Shown piece after piece: positions 1 through 6,806 of a stretch of 39,771 bases of DNA (positions are counted from its first letter, which is position 1; the number at the start of each line of letters is the position of its first letter). A program made the position numbers and the translations under genes. Under the pieces are notes generated by a model. The model was not told the origin of the DNA. It ran no database searches and saw nothing but the letters and a program-made list of their open reading frames with translations. The stretch comes from CAZFPN01 sp044370655 (lineage in GTDB: Bacteria; Pseudomonadota; Alphaproteobacteria; Rickettsiales; Deianiraeaceae), in assembly GCA_044370655.1 (NCBI GenBank), contig JBILVD010000003.1, positions 1-39,771 on the forward strand, written 5' to 3'.

Positions 1-4
1 TCTA

Positions 5-210
5 TAAAATATTTCTTTCAAAATTCTTCACTTTTTGCTTCCATACCTCACATTTATATACTAAACTATAAAAATTTTCCTTAAAAAATTAAGGATACCT
101 AAAAAAATGATGACACACATTATGAAGACTTTATACAAATTTTTTAAAACCGCAGAAGTAAGCCAACAAATCATCATACACCAAAAAGTTAAGGTTGAAA
201 AATACAACCT
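5..210 (+). repeat. 206-bp direct repeat, copy 1
   Basis: This segment is repeated in the same orientation at 36963-37168 with no indels and five mismatches by my hand alignment (about 97.6% identity). Identity stops abruptly at both ends. It holds, in order, a promoter-like pair (35-40 TTGCTT, 16-bp spacer, 57-62 TATACT), a perfect hairpin CCTTAAAAAATTAAGG at 79-94, an ATG at 107, the first 35 codons of an ORF, and a second hairpin arm pair, AGGTTG/CAACCT, at 191-210. Here the base run after the first hairpin is AAGGAT, a weaker ribosome-binding site than in copy 2. Unrelated sequence follows position 210. The repeat is seen directly; its nature (mobile module, regulatory cassette or duplicated gene start) is unknown. 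Confidence 0.95.
35..62 (+). promoter_or_regulatory. putative promoter inside repeat copy 1
   Basis: TTGCTT at 35-40 and TATACT at 57-62 are separated by 16 bp, a plausible sigma-70 pair. Predicted initiation near 69 would leave a roughly 38-nt leader containing the 79-94 hairpin before the ATG at 107. The identical pair sits in copy 2. Confidence 0.45.
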
Positions 211-247
211 AGCAATGATTAATATAACAAATCAAAAAAGGTTATAG
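107..247 (+). CDS. short ORF starting inside the repeat, 46 aa
   Basis: A 46-codon ORF begins MMTHIMKTLYKFFKTAEVSQ and is not recognised. Its first 35 residues match the ORF at 37065 except for one change (Gln21 here, Glu there). The last 11 residues are unrelated, because identity ends at 210. Two of the three coding differences between the copies are synonymous, which is only weak evidence for selection on the peptide. It has a promoter-like pair 45 bases upstream of its start and a short hairpin just before it. There is no signal peptide or clear membrane segment; the shared part is basic with a few hydrophobic residues. It may be an expressed small protein, a truncated copy, or a chance ORF in a mobile module. 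Confidence 0.35.
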   Translation: MMTHIMKTLYKFFKTAEVSQQIIIHQKVKVEKYNLAMINITNQKRL

Positions 248-352
248 GTTAAAATTTGCTAAATAATTTAACAATAATGCTTGCAAATTTATTTATAGCA
301 AGTGTATAAAAAAACGAATAAGAAAATACGTTTGCTAACTTTCTTATAACAT

Positions 353-1630
353 TTAAATTTTTAACTCTTGGTAAATGGGAAAATTTTTGCAAAGAGATTT
401 AACCTTTTCAAAGACGGCAATTTCCATTTTTGAATTGTCTTCTGGAGTTTTTGCAAAAGAAGAAAGTACGTCTGCAATTAAATTACCGATAATTTCAAAC
501 TCTTTTGTGCCAAATCCACGAGTTGTTCCTGCTGGAGTTCCAAGCCTTATACCTGATGTAATAAAAGGAGATGCTTTGTCAAAAGGTATTGTATTTTTAT
601 TGCAAGTTAAACCTGCTCTTTCAAGGGTTTTTTCTGCATCTTTACCGGTAATTCCATATGGGGTTAAGTCTGCAATCATTAGGTGGTTTTCCGTCCCCCC
701 TGTAACAATTTTAAGCCCACGAGAAATGAGTGTGTTTGCTAAAACTTTCGCATTTTCTACAACATTTTTAGCATACTCCCTAAATTCAGGTTTCAAAGCC
801 TCACCAAAAGCAACCGCCTTGCCCGCAATTACATGCATTAAAGGTCCTCCTTGCGTTCCTGGGAAGTTGGCACCATTGATGGCTTTAGAATACTTCTCAT
901 CATTCCACATAATCACTCCCCCACGAGGCCCTCTAAGAGTTTTGTGAGTTGTGCTTGTAACCACATCTGCATATGGAAAGGGGCTGGGATACTCCCCTCC
1001 TGCAATAAGCCCCGAAACATGAGCTATATCTGCCATTAAAATTGCACCGCATTTATCTGCAATTTCTCTAAATCTCTTCCAGTCTAGAATGCGGGAATAA
1101 GCCGAAAATCCTGCAATAATCATCTTTGGTTTATGCTCCATCGCAAGCTTTTCTGCCTCTTTGTAGTCTACAATTCCTTCAGGAGTTACGTGGTAAGAAA
1201 CCGCATTAAACCACTTCCCTGATTGATTTACAGAAAATCCATGAGTTAAATGCCCTCCACAGTCAAGAGCAAGCCCCATTACAGTCTCCCCTGGCTTCAT
1301 AAATGCAAAGTAGACTGATTGATTAGCATTTGCACCAGAATGTGGTTGCACATTTGCAAAATTACAACCAAAAAGTTGTTTTAACCTCTCAATTGCTAGA
1401 GTTTCTGCTATATCCACAAATTCACAACCACCGTAATATCTTTTATGAGGATAACCCTCGGCATATTTATTTGTCAAGACAGAGCCTTGCACCTCTAAAA
1501 CAGCCTTAGAAACATAATTCTCAGATGCAATAAGCTCTATGCCCTCTTTTTGCCTTTGAAACTCTTTATTAATTACATCAAAAATCGCACTATCGCGGGA
1601 GGAAACCCCTGCTGTAAAAAAATCTTTCAT
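353..1630 (-). CDS. glyA: serine hydroxymethyltransferase
   Basis: This PLP enzyme interconverts serine and glycine, passing the one-carbon unit to tetrahydrofolate in the cytoplasm; it is the main source of one-carbon units for purines and thymidylate. At 425 aa it has the family's usual length. Visible landmarks are IELIASENYVS near residues 31-41, CGGHLTHG at 124-131, DIAHVSGLIA at 201-210 and the PLP-lysine motif TSTTHKTLRGPRGG with the Schiff-base lysine at K230. It is transcribed alone, divergent from tyrS. A consensus promoter lies just upstream (1659-1686). No Shine-Dalgarno precedes the ATG, as for most genes here. Identification is very secure. Confidence 0.98.
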   Translation of the reverse strand: MKDFFTAGVSSRDSAIFDVINKEFQRQKEGIELIASENYVSKAVLEVQGSVLTNKYAEGYPHKRYYGGCEFVDIAETLAIERLKQLFGCNFANVQPHSGANANQSVYFAFMKPGETVMGLALDCGGHLTHGFSVNQSGKWFNAVSYHVTPEGIVDYKEAEKLAMEHKPKMIIAGFSAYSRILDWKRFREIADKCGAILMADIAHVSGLIAGGEYPSPFPYADVVTSTTHKTLRGPRGGVIMWNDEKYSKAINGANFPGTQGGPLMHVIAGKAVAFGEALKPEFREYAKNVVENAKVLANTLISRGLKIVTGGTENHLMIADLTPYGITGKDAEKTLERAGLTCNKNTIPFDKASPFITSGIRLGTPAGTTRGFGTKEFEIIGNLIADVLSSFAKTPEDNSKMEIAVFEKVKSLCKNFPIYQELKI

Positions 1631-1658
1631 ATGTATTAGGGTAAAAATTAATCACGAT

Positions 1659-1686
1659 ATTATAAACGCACTTTTTTATTTGTCAA
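1659..1686 (-). promoter_or_regulatory. consensus sigma-70 promoter for glyA
   Basis: On the minus strand a perfect TTGACA (plus-strand 1681-1686) and a perfect TATAAT (1659-1664) are separated by 16 bp, ending 28 bp upstream of the glyA start. The transcript would begin around 1652, giving a leader of roughly 20 nt without a ribosome-binding site. Confidence 0.8.
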
Positions 1687-1828
1687 CTTTATAAACTTTT
1701 TTGAATGGAGGGAAGTTTTTGTATTACACATATTGTTAATCAAAGAGATTTATACAAAAGATGGTTGCTTTTTTATTTTTTTGCCTTTAGAAAGTATTTC
1801 TATTTAGCATTCTATTTTGATTGAAATT

Positions 1829-3043
1829 ATGTTTAAAAGTAGTGTTTTAAGGGAATTACAAGCTTGTGGATTTATTAAAGATATTGCAAAGCCAGAAAAA
1901 TTAGACGAAGTTCTATCTACTCAAAAAATCACGGTTTACGGGGGATTTGATTTAACTGCGAAATCTCTACATATAGGAAATTTAATGCAAATAATGCTTC
2001 TTCGTAAGTTTTTAAAACATGGTCATAAAGTTATTTTTTTGCTAGGTGGGGCAACAACAAAAATTGGCGACCCTAGTGGAAAAGACGAGACAAGACGAAT
2101 TTTAACCGATGCTGAAATTGAAGAGAATAAAAAAGCTATAATGGAGAATTTTGCTCAATTTGTTGATATTTCAAGCCCTGATGTTGTGATTTTAAACAAC
2201 ATAGACTGGCTAGGAGAGTTTAGCTACATTAATTTTTTGCGAGATGTTGGCTCTCACTTTACGGTGAATAGAATGCTAGCGATGGATAGCGTTAAGCTTC
2301 GTCTTTCAAAGCAAAGCCCAATGAGTTTTGTGGAGTTTAATTATATGTTAATGCAAGGCTACGATTTTGCTTACTTAAACAAAAATTATGATTGCATATT
2401 GCAGATAGGGGGAAGTGACCAGTGGGGTAACATAACAGAAGGCATGGAGCTTTGTGCTAGAATGAATGGAAAAGAAGGTTTTGCTCTCATTTCACCGCTA
2501 ATTACAAGGGCGGACGGAGAAAAAATGGGTAAAAGTTTAGGTGGAGCGGTTTCTCTTTCAAGCAGGCTCACTTCCTCCTTTAATTACTTTCAATATTTTA
2601 GGAATATGGCAGATGCAGACATTCCAAAAATGCTAAAAATATATACAGATTTACCGCTTGAAAAAATAGCAGAGCTTGAGGAATTGAAGGGGAAGGAGGT
2701 AAATAAAGCCAAGGAAATCCTCGCTTTTGAGGCAACAAAACTTGCAAGAGGAGAGGAGGAGGCAAAAAAGGCAATGATAGAGGCAGAAAACATCTTCACT
2801 CAAAACAATGCACCAGAGGGGGAAGGGCTTACTTTAAAAGCAAAAGTGGGGGATAGTCTCTTAAAAATTCTAGTAGAAAACGGAGCATTAAAAAGCATCT
2901 CCGAAGGCAAAACGCTAGTTTCATCTAAAGCGGTTAAAATCAACGACATTACTCTTGAAAATTTTTCCTTTACTTTTGAAGAAAAATCAGAGATAAAAGT
3001 TTCAATAGGTAAAAAAAAACATTATAAAATTATTTGTTCTTAA
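1829..3043 (+). CDS. tyrS: tyrosyl-tRNA synthetase
   Basis: This class I aminoacyl-tRNA synthetase charges tRNA-Tyr. With the start used here it has 404 aa. Landmarks are YGGFDLTAKSLHIGN with the HIGH-type signature around residues 37-51, GGSDQWGNI near 193-201, the KMSKS-type loop KMGKS near 231-235 and a C-terminal S4 RNA-binding segment in the last 70 residues. I chose ATG 1829 (MFKSSVLREL) because bacterial TyrS N-termini begin close to this point. An in-frame TTG at 1817 would add four residues. It heads a plus-strand run: gatA starts 3 bp after its stop, followed by purE and glyS. No clear ribosome-binding site is visible. Confidence 0.97.
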   Translation: MFKSSVLRELQACGFIKDIAKPEKLDEVLSTQKITVYGGFDLTAKSLHIGNLMQIMLLRKFLKHGHKVIFLLGGATTKIGDPSGKDETRRILTDAEIEENKKAIMENFAQFVDISSPDVVILNNIDWLGEFSYINFLRDVGSHFTVNRMLAMDSVKLRLSKQSPMSFVEFNYMLMQGYDFAYLNKNYDCILQIGGSDQWGNITEGMELCARMNGKEGFALISPLITRADGEKMGKSLGGAVSLSSRLTSSFNYFQYFRNMADADIPKMLKIYTDLPLEKIAELEELKGKEVNKAKEILAFEATKLARGEEEAKKAMIEAENIFTQNNAPEGEGLTLKAKVGDSLLKILVENGALKSISEGKTLVSSKAVKINDITLENFSFTFEEKSEIKVSIGKKKHYKIICS

Positions 3044-3046
3044 AAT

Positions 3047-4516
3047 ATGAAAGCTAAAAAAGCAAACTCAAATTATACAATTTTAGAGCTAAAACATTTG
3101 CTTGAAAGTAAGCAAATCTCATCTACCGAAATAACAAAATACTACCTTGAAAGCATTTCAAAATCAGACTTAAACGCTTACATCACAGTGCTTGAAAAAG
3201 AGGCACTAGAAGAAGCAAAAAAGGCCGATGAGTCAATTGCAAAAGGGCAAATTAAGGCTTTAACGGGGGTTCCTATTGGCATTAAAGATGCATTTTGCAC
3301 AAAAGGAGTTAAAACAACTATGGCTTCTAAAATGCTAGAAAACTTCATACCACAGTATGAGTCTACCGTGACAGAAAGGTTAAAAAATGCGGGAGCTATT
3401 AATTTGGGTAAGCTTAATATGGATGAATTCGCTATGGGGTCTCGCAACAAAAACAGCTACTTTGGGCAGGTTTTCAATCCATGGAAAATAAAGGGAGATG
3501 ATACAAGATTAACTCCAGGTGGGTCTTCTGGAGGTTCGTCTTCGGCAGTGGCAGGTAATTTATGCACAGGAGCATTGGGGACGGACACAGGGGGAAGTGT
3601 AAGGCAACCTGCGTCTTTTTGTGGAATTGTGGGCTTTAAACCAAGTTATGGAACCGTATCTCGTGATGGAATTATAGCATATGCAAGCTCGCTAGACCAA
3701 GCAGGATTTATGACAAAAACCGTGAAGGACTCTGCGTATTTATTTGAACTAACGGAAGGGTGGGACGGCAAAGATTCAAGTCTTGCAAAGCATTCTTTTA
3801 AGGGAGTTAGCGCAAGCATAAAAGGAGATTTAGCGGGAGTTAGGATAGGTATTCCAAAAGAGTTTTTAGCGGGAGGTAGCCATTATGAAATCATTGCAAA
3901 TCTAGAACAAACAGTTAAGGAGTTGGAAGCCAGGGGGGCTGTAATTAAGCAAGTGTCTCTCCCAAATGTTAAGCATGCAATTAAGCTCTATTACTTTATC
4001 TCAACAGTTGAAGCATCTTCTAATTTAGCAAGATTTGATGGCGTTAAGTATGGATACTCTCAAAAATTAGCTGGAAGTTATGAAGAATTTATATCTCACA
4101 ATAGAGCGGAAGGGTTTGGAAGTGAGGTAAAGAATAGAATTTTAACGGGAACGGCGGTTTTAATGTCTGGCTCTTACGAAGAAACTTACGAAAAAGCAAT
4201 GAAAATGCGTGGGCTTATAGTTTTGGAGTTTAAGGAAGCATTTAAAGAGGTAGATTTTATCTTAAATCACACAACTCCAAATTTAGCCTTAAAAGTAAGC
4301 GAAAAACAAAACCAACTTGAGGAGTATTTAAACGATATTCTAACTGTGCCCGTTAATGTTGCAGGGCTTTGCTCCATTTCTATTCCAACCATTCTTTCAA
4401 AAGATGGGAGACCTATAGGAATGCAGTTGACAGGCAAGCAGTTTGACGATGCAAGGCTGTTAGATGTTGCATTTGGAATTGAGCAAATTTACAAATTTTA
4501 TGAGACAAATTATTGA
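3047..4516 (+). CDS. gatA: Asp-tRNA(Asn)/Glu-tRNA(Gln) amidotransferase subunit A
   Basis: GatA is the amidase subunit of GatCAB, which converts misacylated Glu-tRNA(Gln) (and Asp-tRNA(Asn)) to the correct amides by releasing ammonia from glutamine. The 489 aa are full length. The amidase-signature triad is visible: Lys80 in VPIGIKDAF, the serine pair at 160-161 in PGGSSGGSSSAVAG, and Ser184 in GTDTGGSVRQPAS. It follows tyrS by 3 bp, and its last 17 bp overlap the start of purE, implying co-transcription. gatB and gatC are not in the window, so the subunits are split between loci. Its presence implies that glutaminyl-tRNA is made indirectly. Confidence 0.97.
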   Translation: MKAKKANSNYTILELKHLLESKQISSTEITKYYLESISKSDLNAYITVLEKEALEEAKKADESIAKGQIKALTGVPIGIKDAFCTKGVKTTMASKMLENFIPQYESTVTERLKNAGAINLGKLNMDEFAMGSRNKNSYFGQVFNPWKIKGDDTRLTPGGSSGGSSSAVAGNLCTGALGTDTGGSVRQPASFCGIVGFKPSYGTVSRDGIIAYASSLDQAGFMTKTVKDSAYLFELTEGWDGKDSSLAKHSFKGVSASIKGDLAGVRIGIPKEFLAGGSHYEIIANLEQTVKELEARGAVIKQVSLPNVKHAIKLYYFISTVEASSNLARFDGVKYGYSQKLAGSYEEFISHNRAEGFGSEVKNRILTGTAVLMSGSYEETYEKAMKMRGLIVLEFKEAFKEVDFILNHTTPNLALKVSEKQNQLEEYLNDILTVPVNVAGLCSISIPTILSKDGRPIGMQLTGKQFDDARLLDVAFGIEQIYKFYETNY

Positions 4517-4982
4517 TGTTGCGGTGATTATGGGCTCTAGCTCTGATTATGATGTAATGAAAGAAGCAGTTGAAATTTTACAAGAGTTTGGTGTAGGGGT
4601 TAAAAAGCAGGTTGTTTCGGCTCATAGAACGCCAGACTTAATGTATCAATTTGCCAAAAATGCACATAAAGATGGTGTAAAGGTAATAATTGCAGGTGCG
4701 GGTGGGGCGGCTCACTTGCCAGGTATGGTTGCTTCCATCACTCATTTGCCAGTAATTGGTGTGCCTGTAAAGTCAAAGCAAAGTTATGAGGGGCTAGATA
4801 GCCTTCTTTCCATTGTTCAAATGCCTGCGGGAGTGCCAGTTGCAACAGTTGGCATAAACAATGCAAAAAATGCGGGATTGCTTGCAGTTTCTATTTTAGC
4901 AATAAATAACGAGGGTTTAACACAAAAGCTAATAAATTTTAAAAAATTACAAGAAGAGAAAGTTTTAAAACAAACAATATGA
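4500..4982 (+). CDS. purE: N5-carboxyaminoimidazole ribonucleotide mutase
   Basis: PurE catalyses the N5-CAIR to CAIR step of purine synthesis in the cytoplasm. With the start at ATG 4500 the protein is 160 aa, the usual class I PurE length. It shows MGSSSDYDVM near the N-terminus, SAHRTPD around residues 41-47 and the AGAGGAAHLPGMVA loop in the middle. An upstream in-frame start at 4464 would add 12 unconserved residues inside gatA and is less likely. The gene overlaps gatA by 17 bp and glyS by 4 bp (ATGA). It is separated from other pur genes, and purK is not nearby. Confidence 0.95.
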   Translation: MRQIIDVAVIMGSSSDYDVMKEAVEILQEFGVGVKKQVVSAHRTPDLMYQFAKNAHKDGVKVIIAGAGGAAHLPGMVASITHLPVIGVPVKSKQSYEGLDSLLSIVQMPAGVPVATVGINNAKNAGLLAVSILAINNEGLTQKLINFKKLQEEKVLKQTI

Positions 4983-6805
4983 ACGACCTTTTTATTGAGA
5001 TTTTAACAGAAGAAGTGCCTTTTTTAGAACATAAAAATCAAAAAAATGCAGTATTGGATTTTTTTGCCAAAACATTTGAATTAAAAGGAGATTTAGAGAT
5101 TTTATCTTCTAGGGAGAGATTGGTGATTATATTAAAAAACTTTGCAAGCGAGGTCATAATTCCAGCAAAAAAACTGAAAGGTCCCGCATTAAACGCTCCA
5201 CAGATTGCAATTGATGGTTTTTTAAAAAAAACAGGAGCAATTCGTGAAGAATTAAAGGAAGAAAATGGATTCTTCACATTTACAACCAAGGAAGAAAAAA
5301 AGTCTCTTAAAAATTTACTTGAGAGAGAGCTTTTAAGTGAAATATTTAATGCTATTTGCCTCTCTTTTTCTAAAACTATGATTTGGAATGAGACAAAGAA
5401 ACCTTGGATAAGACCTATAAAATCAATCAAAACAAGCTTAAACAATGAGATTTTAAATTTTGAATATGCAGGGGTAAAATCCTCAAAATTCACTCAATTA
5501 GAAGAAAAAAATCAAATTCTAGATGCAAAAAAAAGGTTTGAAATTATATCCTCCTCAATTTCTAAAATAGAGGCAGAAAATGGGCTTAAATGTGTTGCAA
5601 GCCAAAAATTACTAGAGGAGAATTCATATCTTGCCAACTTTCCCCTAATAAAACATGCAAAATTTGATGAAAAATACCTCAAACTGCCTGCAAAAGTACT
5701 AATTCAAACGTTAGAAAAAAATCAAAAATACTTTCTCTTTCAAAATCAAAATGGTGAGCTTTCCAACCTCTTTGCCATATGCATTGACGGAAACTACGAT
5801 GAAGCCACCGCACAATCAATCACTCAAGGCAACAAAAAAGTTTTAAATGCAAGGCTTGAAGATGCATTCTACTACATTAAAATTGATAGTAGGGAAACGT
5901 TGCAACAGCATCTTGAAAAAACAAAAAGATTGACTTCTCCAGTTTTTGAAAGAGTGCAGAAAATGCTTGAAATTGCAAGCAAAATCTCCCCAAAAAACGA
6001 GGATTTAAAAACCGCAATTATGCTTTGTAAAGCAGACTTGCAAACAGAAATGACGCAAAGCTTTACTGAACTTCAAGGATATATCGGGGCTTATTATGCA
6101 AAAAAAGAAGGTTATAGCGTTGATATTTGCAATGCAATAGAAAGTCAATATAGGCTGGGAGTGGAAGAAGAGCCGAAAAATCAACCAAAACTTAGCCTAA
6201 TGCTTGCTTTAATAGAAAAATATGTCAAAATTACAAGCCTCATCAAAGCAGGAGAGACGCCAACCTCATCAAGAGACCCACTAGGCATAAGAAGAGACGC
6301 CCTTGCCATAATCAAAATTGCAATTGAGGGCGAACTTGATGCTTCTCTTGAGTTTGAAGATGAGGTGAAATCTATAATCCTAGATAGGTTAAAATTCTAC
6401 CTAAAATCCTTTAGAAAGGAGGTATTATCTCCCGTAATTCAATTTGAATTTGCAAAAAATCATATCTCTCTTTTAAGTGTATATAAAAAAATAGAGCTTC
6501 TTTTTCAAAACGAGCAAAATTTAGACCAATTCTACCGAATATCAAAAATTCTCTCCACAAAAGAAGCACAAAAATTTCAAGCAAAAGCGGTAAGCAAAAA
6601 CTCTCTAAATAACACAGAGATGGAGCTTTTTAACAGCTTAGAAGTTGCAGAAACTCTTGAGGAAGTTCTTTCAAATGCTAACCTTATTGATAAATTTTTT
6701 GAAGAAAACCTGGTAATAGATGCGTCAAACTTAGAAACCACAAAAAATAGGCTCGCTTTATTGCAAAAAATACTAGATAAGCTAAATAAATTTATTTTAA
6801 TATAA
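4979..6805 (+). CDS. glyS: glycyl-tRNA synthetase beta subunit, short form
   Basis: GlyS is the beta subunit of the bacterial alpha2beta2 glycyl-tRNA synthetase and carries tRNA recognition. The N-terminal FIEILTEEVP is a family hallmark. Later blocks such as LEKNQKYFLF, ARLEDAFYYIKID, SSRDPLGIRRDALAI and the C-terminal helical domain also match. At 608 aa it is clearly shorter than the usual roughly 690. By memory of the E. coli protein, part of the deficit lies after the IRPI segment (near residues 136-180), where the conserved GHRF-type stretch is missing. The alpha subunit gene glyQ, commonly adjacent, is absent from the window. The start overlaps the purE stop (ATGA), and the end lies 1 bp from the convergent secA. 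Confidence 0.93.
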   Translation: MNDLFIEILTEEVPFLEHKNQKNAVLDFFAKTFELKGDLEILSSRERLVIILKNFASEVIIPAKKLKGPALNAPQIAIDGFLKKTGAIREELKEENGFFTFTTKEEKKSLKNLLERELLSEIFNAICLSFSKTMIWNETKKPWIRPIKSIKTSLNNEILNFEYAGVKSSKFTQLEEKNQILDAKKRFEIISSSISKIEAENGLKCVASQKLLEENSYLANFPLIKHAKFDEKYLKLPAKVLIQTLEKNQKYFLFQNQNGELSNLFAICIDGNYDEATAQSITQGNKKVLNARLEDAFYYIKIDSRETLQQHLEKTKRLTSPVFERVQKMLEIASKISPKNEDLKTAIMLCKADLQTEMTQSFTELQGYIGAYYAKKEGYSVDICNAIESQYRLGVEEEPKNQPKLSLMLALIEKYVKITSLIKAGETPTSSRDPLGIRRDALAIIKIAIEGELDASLEFEDEVKSIILDRLKFYLKSFRKEVLSPVIQFEFAKNHISLLSVYKKIELLFQNEQNLDQFYRISKILSTKEAQKFQAKAVSKNSLNNTEMELFNSLEVAETLEEVLSNANLIDKFFEENLVIDASNLETTKNRLALLQKILDKLNKFILI

Positions 6806-6806
6806 A

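Noticed and set aside
281..303. CTTGC/GCAAG inverted repeat as a terminator for glyA
   Set aside because: The stem is only five pairs with a 12-nt loop and there is no T-run in the glyA direction.
1817..1828. TTG at 1817 as the tyrS start
   Set aside because: It adds only four residues before an ATG that aligns with usual TyrS N-termini; no ribosome-binding site favours it.
4464..4499. Longer PurE from the ATG at 4464
   Set aside because: The extra residues lie within the gatA frame overlap and are not family-like; 160 aa from 4500 is the standard length.
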